In this document: positions 15,628 to 24,010 of the stretch, piece by piece
Position numbering within the stretch: the first letter of the stretch is position 1
Layout: each line of letters begins with the position of its first letter
From: Pistricoccus aurantiacus
GTDB lineage: Bacteria > Pseudomonadota > Gammaproteobacteria > Pseudomonadales > Halomonadaceae
Length of the DNA: 29,746 nucleotides
Strand: one strand, 5' to 3'
NCBI RefSeq assembly: GCF_042682565.1
Contig: NZ_JBHUIC010000025.1
The notes under the pieces: model-generated
The model's input: the letters and a program-made list of their open reading frames with translations, nothing else
Database searches by the model: none
Told to the model about the DNA's origin: nothing
Program-made: the position numbers and the translations under genes

Positions 15628-18222
15628 TCAGGCAGCGGCTGGCTCGGTTGAATCGCGGCGTCGGCGACGCTGCAGCATCACGACCAGACCAAAGACCAGC
15701 AGCGCGGGTATCCACATCCATTCCTTGTTCCAGCGATCCACCGGCGCCAGCACCTCGATGATTTCCTGATCGAAATCGAAGCCCAGGTCCGCGGCCTGGC
15801 TACCGAAAGTCACCATGTCGACGATCGCTCGGTCGTCTTCGGTGATCAGCTCCAGGCCGAGATTCTCCAGCCGTTCGGCGCCGGTTTCTCCTTCCGGCAC
15901 CGGCATCAGCATATAGGTCGTCAGTGAATCGCCGAAGGCGTCCTCTCCCTTGATCTGCAGGCGCAGGGTGCTGTCGGAATCCACGTTGCCCAAGGCCTGT
16001 TCGAACTGCGCCGGTGGAATCGAGCGGTAAGGATCGTGAATCATGTCCATCCAGAAACCGGGACGGAACAGGGCGAATGCCACCAGCAGCAGCAGGATGC
16101 TTTCGTACCAGCGATTGCGGGTCAGCATGTAGCCTTGAGTAGCGGCGGCAAAGATCAATATGGCGAAGGTGGCCACCAGGAAGATGACGATTCCCTGTAG
16201 CCAAGTCACATTGATCAGCAGCAGATCCGTGTTGAAGATGAACAGGAACGGCAGCGCCGCGGTACGTAGACTGTAGTAGAAGGCCTGGAAACCGGTACGG
16301 ATCGGATCGCCGCCGGAAACTGCCGCGGCGGCGAAGGAGGCAAGGCCCACCGGAGGCGTCACGTCCGCCATGATGCCGAAGTAGAACACGAACAGGTGCA
16401 CGGCGATCAGGGGCACCAGCAGGCCGTTCTGCTCTCCCAGGGTGACGATGACCGGCGCCAATAGCGCGGAAACGACGATATAGTTGGCGGTGGTGGGCAG
16501 CCCCATGCCGAGGATCAGGCTGAGGATGGCGGTGAACAGCAGAATCAGCATCAGGTTGCCCATGGACAGGATCTCGACCACGTCCGCCAGTACCAGTCCC
16601 ACCCCGGTTTGCGACACCGCGCCGACGATGATGCCGGCGGTGGCGGTGGCGATGCCGATACCGATCATGTTGCGAGCACCGGTAACCAAGCCGTCCCACA
16701 GATCGATGAAGCCAGCCTTGAACTCATTTCCTAGATGCCCCTGATTACGAAACAGGCTCAGCACCGGCCGCTGGGTCAGCATGATGAAGATCATCAATAC
16801 CGTCGCCCAGAAGGCGGAAAGTCCCGGGGACAGGCGTTCCACCATCAGACACCACACCAGCACCACCACCGGCAGGATGTATTGCAGCCCGACCATCACC
16901 GTAGGACGAGTCTGGGGTAGTTTCAGTACCGGAGAATCCGGATCATCGAGCTCGAGCTCCGGGTATTGCGAGCCCAGCTTGAGCAGCCCCACGTAGACGA
17001 CGGCCAACACCACCGCCACCAGCCAGGGCGTGGCATCGCCGAGCACCGGCTTGAGCCAGCCCAGGCCGTAATAGACCGCGAAGGAAAGTCCCGCCAGCAG
17101 TAGAAAGCCTCCGAGAAAACCGATCAGTTTCTGGAGCAAGGGCTTGGGGGGGTTGCTGCTTTCCAGCCCCTGCATGTTCGCCTTTAGGGCTTCCAGGTGC
17201 ACGATATACACCAGCGCGATATAGGAAATCAGCGCCGGCAGGAAGGCGTGCTTGATGACCTCCACATAGGAAATGCCCACGTATTCGACCATCAGGAAGG
17301 CCGCCGCCCCCATGACCGGCGGCATGATCTGGCCGTTGACGGAAGAGGCCACTTCCACGGCGCCGGCCTTTTCCGCGGAAAAGCCGACCCGCTTCATCAT
17401 GGGTACGGTAAAGGTACCGGTGGTCACCACGTTGGCGATGGAAGAGCCGGAGATCAGCCCGGTCATGCCGGAGGCGACCACCGCCGCCTTGGCGGGACCG
17501 CCGCGATAATGGCCGAGCAGGGAAAACGCCACCTTGATGAAATAGTTGCCGGCGCCGGCTTTATCGAGCATGGCACCGAACAGCACGAACAAGAAAACGA
17601 AGCTGGTGGAAACCCCGAGGGCGATCCCGAAGACCCCTTGAGTGGTCAGCCACTGGTGGTTGATCAGACCGTAAAGGCTGACGCCACGGTGAGCCAGAAT
17701 GCCCGGCATGTAGGGGCCGGCCAGGGAATAGATGATGAATACCAGTGCCACGATCATCAGCGGCGGACCCAGCGCTCGACGAGTGGCTTCGAGCAGCAGG
17801 ATCAAGCCAGTGATGCCCACGATGACATCCTGAAGGATCGGCGCACCGGGGCGTTCGGCAAGATCCGCATAAAAGAGAAACATGTAGGCGCCGCAGAATG
17901 CCGCTACCGCCCCCAGCACCCAATCTTGAATGGGAATACGATCCCGGGGCGAGCGTTTCAGTGCCGGATAGGCCATATAGGCCAGAAATAGAGCGAAGGC
18001 GAGGTGAATCGAGCGAGACTCCGTGGCGTTGAAGACACCGAATCCCAGTATGAAAGGCAGCGGCGAAGCGATCCACAGCTGAAACAGCGACCACAGGGTT
18101 GCGACCCCCAGCAGAATCCTGCCCGGCACGCCTAGCGGTTTTCGCGCCCCGGTATCGGTAGAGGCGACCATATCGTCGAGGTCCACTGTCTCCGCCGCCG
18201 ACGTCTTTTTCTTATCGCTCAT
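15628..18222 (-). CDS. TRAP transporter fused permease (DctQM type) with DUF3394
   Basis: The 864-residue inner-membrane protein joins the small DctQ-like and large DctM-like subunits of a TRAP transporter, the arrangement typical of TAXI systems, which drive organic-acid uptake with an ion gradient. The DctM part shows GLISGSSIANVVTTGTFTVPMMKRVG and LGMGLPTTANYIVVSALLAPV-type motifs (quoted in part). The last about 150 residues form a DUF3394 region (from about DPYRSIPPAQFEQAL) followed by a final membrane segment and an arginine-rich tail. I start at 18222 (MSDKKKT), seven bases after GAAGGG. The binding protein gene precedes and a stress-protein gene follows in one operon. Confidence 0.92.
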   Translation of the reverse strand: MSDKKKTSAAETVDLDDMVASTDTGARKPLGVPGRILLGVATLWSLFQLWIASPLPFILGFGVFNATESRSIHLAFALFLAYMAYPALKRSPRDRIPIQDWVLGAVAAFCGAYMFLFYADLAERPGAPILQDVIVGITGLILLLEATRRALGPPLMIVALVFIIYSLAGPYMPGILAHRGVSLYGLINHQWLTTQGVFGIALGVSTSFVFLFVLFGAMLDKAGAGNYFIKVAFSLLGHYRGGPAKAAVVASGMTGLISGSSIANVVTTGTFTVPMMKRVGFSAEKAGAVEVASSVNGQIMPPVMGAAAFLMVEYVGISYVEVIKHAFLPALISYIALVYIVHLEALKANMQGLESSNPPKPLLQKLIGFLGGFLLLAGLSFAVYYGLGWLKPVLGDATPWLVAVVLAVVYVGLLKLGSQYPELELDDPDSPVLKLPQTRPTVMVGLQYILPVVVLVWCLMVERLSPGLSAFWATVLMIFIMLTQRPVLSLFRNQGHLGNEFKAGFIDLWDGLVTGARNMIGIGIATATAGIIVGAVSQTGVGLVLADVVEILSMGNLMLILLFTAILSLILGMGLPTTANYIVVSALLAPVIVTLGEQNGLLVPLIAVHLFVFYFGIMADVTPPVGLASFAAAAVSGGDPIRTGFQAFYYSLRTAALPFLFIFNTDLLLINVTWLQGIVIFLVATFAILIFAAATQGYMLTRNRWYESILLLLVAFALFRPGFWMDMIHDPYRSIPPAQFEQALGNVDSDSTLRLQIKGEDAFGDSLTTYMLMPVPEGETGAERLENLGLELITEDDRAIVDMVTFGSQAADLGFDFDQEIIEVLAPVDRWNKEWMWIPALLVFGLVVMLQRRRRRDSTEPAAA

Positions 18223-18264
18223 AAGCTTACCCTTCCAGACAGAATGCAACCCCTTCCAACCAGA

Positions 18265-18294
18265 ATGCGCGATCTCCGCCAGGAGATCGCGCAT
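18265..18294. other. 13-bp perfect stem-loop between binding-protein and permease genes
   Basis: ATGCGCGATCTCC pairs exactly with GGAGATCGCGCAT around a GCCA loop. It lies in the intercistronic gap of the TRAP operon without a T tract. Such structures usually protect the upstream transcript from 3' exonucleases, giving more binding protein than permease. Confidence 0.75.
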
Positions 18295-18325
18295 CATTTC
18301 CGGGAGCCTGGTTATCCCCTCAAGA

Positions 18326-18343
18326 ATACTCTATCAAGAGTAT
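18326..18343. other. second stem-loop directly after the binding-protein gene
   Basis: ATACTCT and AGAGTAT form a seven-base stem with a four-base loop, seven bases after the stop codon on the minus strand. Together with the GC-rich hairpin downstream it may act as a partial terminator or processing site. Confidence 0.5.
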
Positions 18344-18349
18344 CTTATA

Positions 18350-19327
18350 TCACTCCTCGATCCAGCCCTGCTCCTGATAATAACGCTTGGCGCCCTCATG
18401 CAGCGGCGCGGTAAGGCCTTGGGCGATCATGTCTTCAGGATTGAGATTTTCAAAGGCAGGATGCAGACGCTTGAAGCGATCGAAGTTCTCGAATACCGCC
18501 TTGACGGTCTGATACACCAGTTCCGGATCCGTATCCGTTGAAGAAACGAAGGTCGCGGCGACGCCGAAAGTCTCGGTGTCCTCGTCGTTGCCCTTGTAGA
18601 GGCCGCCCGGGATGGTCGACTTGGTGTAGTAAGGATGCTCTTCCACCAGTGCGTCGATTTCCGGCCCGGTCACCGGCACCAGATTGGCATCCACCGTGGT
18701 GGTGGCTTCCTGGATGGCGCCGTTGGGGTGGCCTACCACATAGGTCATGGCATCGATATTGTTGTCCGCCAAGGCCGAAGCCATTTCCGCGGCATCCAGC
18801 TGGGACGCCAGGGCGAAGGTATCCATGTTCCAGCCCTTGGCTTCCATGATCACGTCCATGGTATTGCGCTGGCCGGAACCCGGATTACCGATATTGACCC
18901 GCTTGCCTTCCAGGTCGTCGAGGCTTTGGATGTTGGCATCCTTCCGGGCGAGTATCGTCAGCGGCTCGCCGTGCATGGTGAATACCGCGCGCAGATCCTT
19001 GAAGGCATCCCCCTCGTAGTTGCCCTCGCCTTCATAGGCCTGGTACTGAACGTCGGACTGCACCACCCCCATGTTCAACTCGCCGGAACGAATACCGTTG
19101 ACGTTGGCCACGGAGCCGCCGGTGGAAGGCGCGTTGCAGCGAATGTTCTCCGCACTGCGATTGACCATGCGGCAGACGGACTGGCCCACCACGTAATAGA
19201 CGCCGGTCTGGCCTCCGGTGCCGATGGTGATGAACTGCTCATCCTGAGCGACAGCGGAAGGCGCGAAGACGCTGGCTCCCAGCAAAGCACCGGTAAAGGC
19301 TGCGGCGGAAAAGACATGACGTTTCAT
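18350..19327 (-). CDS. TAXI-family TRAP transporter solute-binding protein
   Basis: The 325-residue periplasmic protein captures the substrate for the TRAP permease encoded downstream. Residues 1-27 are a signal peptide (cleavage after SAVA). The mature N-terminus carries ITIGTGGQTGVYYVVGQSVCRMVN, the defining TAXI motif, and later NAPSTGGSVANVNGIRSGELNMGVVQSDVQY (both given in part). TAXI systems transport glutamate, 2-oxoglutarate and other carboxylates; the substrate cannot be read here. GAGGTG lies about five bases before the ATG. The gene is first in its operon and divergent from a BCCT transporter with a 371-base control region between. Confidence 0.93.
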   Translation of the reverse strand: MKRHVFSAAAFTGALLGASVFAPSAVAQDEQFITIGTGGQTGVYYVVGQSVCRMVNRSAENIRCNAPSTGGSVANVNGIRSGELNMGVVQSDVQYQAYEGEGNYEGDAFKDLRAVFTMHGEPLTILARKDANIQSLDDLEGKRVNIGNPGSGQRNTMDVIMEAKGWNMDTFALASQLDAAEMASALADNNIDAMTYVVGHPNGAIQEATTTVDANLVPVTGPEIDALVEEHPYYTKSTIPGGLYKGNDEDTETFGVAATFVSSTDTDPELVYQTVKAVFENFDRFKRLHPAFENLNPEDMIAQGLTAPLHEGAKRYYQEQGWIEE

Positions 19328-19698
19328 AGAGACACCTCTTGGTTCCAGGGCGGTTTGAACATCAGTTACAGTTCGCTACTTTAGCGCAAAAATCATAAAT
19401 TAACGAAGTCTTGTGAATCTCACATTCCTGAATGGCTCCCTGCAAGACTAGCTTGCTTTTAGCGTTTACGTTAAAGCAAATTCGCGCTGACAGCAGCGCT
19501 GGCTCATGATAGTGTGGTCGGCTTTATTTTTATCTCCGACATCATTTCAAAGAAATAGGCTACTGAACGTCACGATTAGTCAGCCATCTGGCAGATGACG
19601 ATAACCATCTATCGACCTACCGCATCACCAAGCCGATGCACGCGTATCGAGCCCCTTGACCCACCATTCACCCGCGACTTCCAACAACGGGACTTTCA
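19328..19698. promoter_or_regulatory. 371-bp divergent control region with several dyads
   Basis: No gene is seen here. The part near 19380-19420 is AT-rich and probably carries the minus-strand promoter. Three dyads stand out: an imperfect ten-base inverted repeat at 19454-19478 (TGCTTTtAGCG against CGTTAAAGCA around TTTA), a six-base GC stem at 19484-19499 (GCGCTG/CAGCGC), and CATCTGgCAGATG at 19585-19597. They are candidate operators for joint control of the TRAP and BCCT transporters, which is an inference from position. Confidence 0.5.
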
Positions 19699-21249
19699 AT
19701 GGAAAACGACCAAACGCATCATGCCAACGCCGATCGTCGCCTGGGCGACCCTATCGTGCTGGGATTGAGCATCGGTTTCATTATTGTCTTCATCGGCCTT
19801 TCCGTTTACGACATCGACATGGTCGCCGACGGCATTGCCTCGGGCTTTGCCTGGACCGCCAAACACATGGGCTCCTATTTCCAGCTTTTCCTGCTGCTGA
19901 CCTTCTTCATCGCCATTGCCCTGGCGATCTCGCCCGCGGGTAGCGCTCGGGTCGGCAATCGGCGGGATCCGGAGCTCAGCACCTTCAAGTGGCTGTCAAT
20001 CATCATGTGTACGCTGCTGGCGGGTGGCGGCGTGTTCTTCGCCGCCGGTGAGCCGGTCTACCACTTCGTGGTCACGCCGCCGGCCTTCGATACGGAAGCC
20101 GGTACGGTGGACGCCATCGCCCCGGCGCTTGCCCAGTCATTCATGCACTGGGGCTTTCTTGCCTGGGCAGTGCTCGGCAGCCTGACCGCGGTGGTACTGG
20201 CCCACTCTCATTATGACAAGGGCCAGCCGCTGCAGCCGCGCAGCCTGTTGTATCCGGTATTCGGCGAAGCCGTCATGAAAGGCGCCTTCGGTAGCGTGGT
20301 GGATTCGCTGTGCATCATCGCGGTGGTCGCCGGCACCGTTGGCCCCATCGGCTTTCTGGCCACTCAGGTCAGCTTCGGTCTGCACGAGCTGTTCAGCTTT
20401 CCCGAAGGATTCACCGGCCAGCTGATGATTCTTGTCGGATTGGGTGCGATTTACGTCACCTCCGCGGTGACCGGCATCGAGCGCGGCATCCAGTTCCTTA
20501 GCCGTTACAACGTTTTCCTGGCCTTGGCCATTGCCGCGGTGATCTTTATCTTCGGCCCTACTCTGTTTCTGACCAACGCCTATACGCAGAGCTTTGGGGA
20601 ATATCTATCCTCCTTCTTCAGCATGTCCACCATGACCTCCACGGACGCCCCGGACTGGTGGATGCAATGGTGGACGGTGTTCTTCTTCTCCTGGTTCATC
20701 GGCTACGGCCCCTTGATGGCGATCTTCGTCGCACGTATTTCACGAGGACGCACCATTCGCGAGATGATCCTCGCCGTGGCGGTACTGGCGCCTATCGCCA
20801 CAACCATCTGGTTTACCCTGCTGGGCGGCTCCGGCATCTACTATCAGTTGACCGACGTGATCGATCTTACCGAGGCGCTCAACAACTTCCAGTTCGACGT
20901 GGCAACCCTGACCGTGGCCCAGGCGCTGCCCGGCGGCTGGATGATGGCGGTGGCAATTCTGATACTGACCACCATCTTCGTCGCCACCACCGGCGACTCC
21001 ATGAGTTACGCCATCTCCGTGGTATGCACCGGGCACGACGAACCCAACATGTTCGTGCGCGCCTTCTGGGGCATCACCATGGCGATCATGGCGGGTATCC
21101 TTTTGTACATGGGCGCCGGGCAGATCAGCGCCCTGCAGCAGTTCATCGTGATCACCGCCATCCCGGTTTCCCTGGTGCTGCTGCCAACGCTGTGGACCGG
21201 CCCCACCTCCGCCTACGCCATGGCCCGGGAACAAGGCGTTGTTTCCTGA
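19699..21249 (+). CDS. BCCT-family transporter, divergent subgroup
   Basis: The 516-residue inner-membrane protein has about twelve spans and belongs to the betaine-carnitine-choline transporter family. The segment VARISRGRTIREM (344-356) and the TGDSMSYAISVVC block are diagnostic. Two motifs of well-studied members are altered. The glycine-rich TM3 region (GMGI-x-x-M-F-x-G in BetP) reads LAGGGVFFAAGEPVYHF (107-123), and the tryptophan box (WWISW in BetP) reads SWFIGYGP (331-338). Substrate and ion coupling may therefore differ from betaine/sodium. Only a weak GGGA site precedes the ATG. The MscS gene follows by 34 bases, pointing to osmotic adaptation. Confidence 0.9.
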   Translation: MENDQTHHANADRRLGDPIVLGLSIGFIIVFIGLSVYDIDMVADGIASGFAWTAKHMGSYFQLFLLLTFFIAIALAISPAGSARVGNRRDPELSTFKWLSIIMCTLLAGGGVFFAAGEPVYHFVVTPPAFDTEAGTVDAIAPALAQSFMHWGFLAWAVLGSLTAVVLAHSHYDKGQPLQPRSLLYPVFGEAVMKGAFGSVVDSLCIIAVVAGTVGPIGFLATQVSFGLHELFSFPEGFTGQLMILVGLGAIYVTSAVTGIERGIQFLSRYNVFLALAIAAVIFIFGPTLFLTNAYTQSFGEYLSSFFSMSTMTSTDAPDWWMQWWTVFFFSWFIGYGPLMAIFVARISRGRTIREMILAVAVLAPIATTIWFTLLGGSGIYYQLTDVIDLTEALNNFQFDVATLTVAQALPGGWMMAVAILILTTIFVATTGDSMSYAISVVCTGHDEPNMFVRAFWGITMAIMAGILLYMGAGQISALQQFIVITAIPVSLVLLPTLWTGPTSAYAMAREQGVVS

Positions 21250-21283
21250 TCCAATGCAATAATGTTGTACCCTGAGGGCAAGG

Positions 21284-22231
21284 ATGCCCTTGGAGGCCTG
21301 GCCATTGGACGACATTCCCTTCTTTTCTCTGCTATTGGCGGAGATCGAGCAGTACGCCCTTGGGCTGGTCAGTGCCGGCCCCCGCATCGCGGCGGCGCTG
21401 CTGCTCGTTCTGCTGACCTGGGGCCTTTCGAAGCTGCTGCGTTTAGTGGTTTCACGTATCGCTCATCATGCAAGACTGCGCCGCAACCTGACGGAAGTGC
21501 TGATGATGCTGACCGGCATCATCGTCTGGCTGGTAGGCTTGCTGGTAGCCATGACCCTGCTGTTTCCCTCGGTCACTCCCGGCAAGGCGTTGACGACGCT
21601 GGGGCTTGGCTCCATCGCCGTGGGCTTTGCTTTCAAGGACGTGTTCGAGAACTTCCTGGCGGGGCTGTTGATCCTGATCCGCGAGCCTTTCAAGATCGGC
21701 GATTACATCGCCACGAATGAACGGCGCATCGAAGGCGTGGTGGAAGAAATTACCGTACGCGACAGCCATATTCGTCGCACGGACGGCCAGCTGGTGGTAG
21801 TGCCCAACGCCCTGCTGTTTCAGAACCCGGTGGTCGTGCGCACGGATCGGGACGTGCGTCGCACCGCGATCATGGTGCCGGTAGCACGCACGGAAAACGC
21901 CGACAAGACACGGGAAGTACTGCTTACGGCGGTACGCCAGGTGGATTCGGTACGGGATGATGTACGCGACGTACAGGTGTTCGCCAAGGCCTTCGGCGAC
22001 AGCTCCGTGGACTTCGAGGTCGCCTGGTGGACCGGCTCCAAGCCGGTGGATATTCGCTCCTCACGGGATCAGGTGGTGCGTGCCATCAAGCGCGCCTTCG
22101 ACGAAGCGGACATCGAGATTCCCCTGCCCTATCGCACCCTGCTGTTTCGCGAGGATAGCCCGATACCTCTGACCACCGAAAGCAACAGGGATGAACAGCC
22201 CGCTGGTGATTCGCAACGACCCCAGGCGTGA
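21284..22231 (+). CDS. small-conductance mechanosensitive channel (MscS family)
   Basis: The 315-residue protein has three N-terminal membrane segments (about 22-45, 70-95, 100-125) followed by the MscS beta and C-terminal domains. The pore helix reads GLGSIAVGFAFKDVFENFLAGLLIL in pieces, and REPFKIGDYI follows, as in MscS. Such channels release solutes on hypo-osmotic shock. The C-terminal 20 residues are hydrophilic and variable. I use ATG 21284, preceded by GAGGGCAAGG; a TTG seven codons later with GGAG upstream is an alternative. Its place directly after a BCCT uptake gene pairs solute import and emergency release. Confidence 0.9.
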   Translation: MPLEAWPLDDIPFFSLLLAEIEQYALGLVSAGPRIAAALLLVLLTWGLSKLLRLVVSRIAHHARLRRNLTEVLMMLTGIIVWLVGLLVAMTLLFPSVTPGKALTTLGLGSIAVGFAFKDVFENFLAGLLILIREPFKIGDYIATNERRIEGVVEEITVRDSHIRRTDGQLVVVPNALLFQNPVVVRTDRDVRRTAIMVPVARTENADKTREVLLTAVRQVDSVRDDVRDVQVFAKAFGDSSVDFEVAWWTGSKPVDIRSSRDQVVRAIKRAFDEADIEIPLPYRTLLFREDSPIPLTTESNRDEQPAGDSQRPQA

Positions 22232-22302
22232 CGCAAAGGGAACCAAGACGTCGATGGAGGTTCGCAACCCTGTTGCCCCTATAAATAGTCAAGGAAAGCC
22301 TG

Positions 22303-22980
22303 ATGACCGATGTAATGCTATTCGACCTGGACGGCACCCTGAGCGACACTCACGGACTGGCCCGCGCCACCTGGCTCGAAGTACTTCGTCCGCATGGTAT
22401 CGACGTCGATTTCAAATTTTATCAAGAGAAAATCCGCGGTCAGCCCCATGAGGCAGTCATCGACGACATCCTGCCCGACCTGGAGAAACAGGAGCGCCAA
22501 TATCTGCTCGACACCCAGGATAGCTACTATCGCAACCGGTTGAGCGCCACCGGGCCACTACCGGGATTGATCCCGTTTCTGGACCGGGCCAGCGAGAAAG
22601 GCTACCGGCTGGCGCTGGTCACAAACGCCCCTCAGGAGATTGCCGAAAAGATTCTTCATTCCCTGGGACTCGAAGGAAAATTCGCCGTTCAGGCGTTTGC
22701 CGAAGAAGTGAAGGACAAAAAGCCTGATCCGGCCGTTTATCATCTTGCCCTCGAACGACTTCACGCGGAGCCGGATCAATGTCTTGCCTTCGAGGATTCG
22801 CCAAATGGGGTCACTGCGGCGATCAAGGCGGGGCTCGGAGTCATCGCCACGGCCACGACACATCATCCCGCCGAACTGCGGGACGCCGGCGCCTCCCTCG
22901 TGGTAGGCGATTTCGTGGATGTAGCGCTGGATAACATTCTCGAGAATCCGGAAAACTCAAAAGAATACGGATACCTGTAA
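22303..22980 (+). CDS. HAD-superfamily phosphatase (phosphoglycolate-phosphatase/beta-PGM-like)
   Basis: The 225-residue protein has a HAD subfamily I fold with alpha-helical cap. Motif I is FDLDGTLSD with nucleophile Asp8 and acid Asp10; motif II is the threonine of LVTNAP; motif III lysine lies in KDKKPDPAVY; motif IV is FEDSPNG. The cap occupies about residues 15-85. Members dephosphorylate phosphoglycolate, sugar phosphates or nucleotides, or act as beta-phosphoglucomutase; the substrate is not evident. AAGGA lies seven bases before the ATG. It converges with a LysR gene 18 bases away. Confidence 0.88.
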   Translation: MTDVMLFDLDGTLSDTHGLARATWLEVLRPHGIDVDFKFYQEKIRGQPHEAVIDDILPDLEKQERQYLLDTQDSYYRNRLSATGPLPGLIPFLDRASEKGYRLALVTNAPQEIAEKILHSLGLEGKFAVQAFAEEVKDKKPDPAVYHLALERLHAEPDQCLAFEDSPNGVTAAIKAGLGVIATATTHHPAELRDAGASLVVGDFVDVALDNILENPENSKEYGYL

Positions 22981-22998
22981 GCACTATCTCATGGCCGA

Positions 22999-23898
22999 TC
23001 ATCGCGCCGGCTTTCGCTTATCGGTTTCGCCCAGGGTGGCCAGAATGAATGCCTCCATGGCCTGGGCGGCGGGAGACAGACTGCGCTCGGCGAGCTTGAG
23101 CACCCCAAGGGTTCGCTGCACCCGAGGTACCGCCAAGGGAATAAAACGCAGCCGCTCGTACTCCTCTGGAAAGGCGAGCCTTGGCAGGGTGGTGATGCCG
23201 ATGCCGGCCTCCAGCATCGCCGTCAGCGAAATCATGCTGGAGATATAAAGGAGGCTTCGCTCCTGCAGCACCGCCGCCGGGGTTCTGTCGAGAAATCGCG
23301 AGGTGCCGTTGGCGATCAGCGTATGCCCGAGCAGCTCCTGCCACTCCAGGGCATCCCGCCCCGCCAGGGGATGATCCTCGCGACACACCACGCCGATCTC
23401 GTCCTGCATCAGCGGCGTGAAGACGAAATCCTCATCCGGCTGCCAGAGGCTGGTGATGCCCAGATCCGCTTCCTGCAGCTGGATCATCCGCTTGACTCGG
23501 TCCGCGTTGCCGTCGTGCAGGCTGACTTTCAGCCCCGGATACGCCTCGACGAACTTGCCCAGCAGATACGGCATCAGGCGATTGGCCACGGAAGGCACCG
23601 TGGCCAGGTCGATATGCCCCGCTCCCTGCTGAGCCTGCTGCAGCAGATCCCGCACCAGCCGATCGTGCTCCGCCACCAGAGAGCGCAGCCGAGGCAGGCA
23701 AGTTTCGCCGAAAGGCGTCAACGTCGTCTTGCCGCCCTTCTCGAACAGCGCCTGGCCCAAACGTTGCTCCAGTTCCTTGATCGCTAAAGATAGCGCCGGC
23801 TGGGTACGGTGCAGCCGCCGCGCCGCCGCATGAAAACCGCCCTCGTCGACGATGGCCAATACATAACGCAGCTGTTGGATCTTGAGTTCCGGCGGCAT
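22999..23898 (-). CDS. LysR-type transcriptional regulator
   Basis: The 299-residue protein has an N-terminal winged helix-turn-helix (about 5-65: QQLRYVLAIVDEGGFHAAARRLHRTQPALS in pieces) and a substrate-binding domain (about 92-295), as in CysB/CbbR-like regulators. I start at 23898 with AGAGAG nearby upstream; the longer frame from 23937 runs into the AT-rich control region. It is transcribed divergently from the four-gene operon starting with an aldehyde dehydrogenase, the usual arrangement for a LysR activator and its target, so it probably responds to the operon's substrate or an intermediate. Confidence 0.92.
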   Translation of the reverse strand: MPPELKIQQLRYVLAIVDEGGFHAAARRLHRTQPALSLAIKELEQRLGQALFEKGGKTTLTPFGETCLPRLRSLVAEHDRLVRDLLQQAQQGAGHIDLATVPSVANRLMPYLLGKFVEAYPGLKVSLHDGNADRVKRMIQLQEADLGITSLWQPDEDFVFTPLMQDEIGVVCREDHPLAGRDALEWQELLGHTLIANGTSRFLDRTPAAVLQERSLLYISSMISLTAMLEAGIGITTLPRLAFPEEYERLRFIPLAVPRVQRTLGVLKLAERSLSPAAQAMEAFILATLGETDKRKPAR

Positions 23899-24010
23899 CT
23901 TAATCTCTCTAAATATCTGGTTAGAAAACCTTATCATTTTATATTTTTAATTGATTATGCTTATTCATTGAAGACTCCTATGCTGGCGGCAACGCATCAA
24001 GGAGACTCTC
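23899..24010. promoter_or_regulatory. divergent LysR/aldehyde dehydrogenase control region
   Basis: This 112-base spacer is markedly AT-rich at 23899-23975 within GC-rich surroundings, as expected for divergent promoters and LysR binding. It contains GGTTAGAAAACC, a short inverted repeat (GGTT/AACC), and the loose dyad ATGCTTATTCAT. An AAGGAG ribosome site at 23999-24004 precedes the aldehyde dehydrogenase ATG. No -35/-10 pair is convincing enough to place. Confidence 0.5.
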
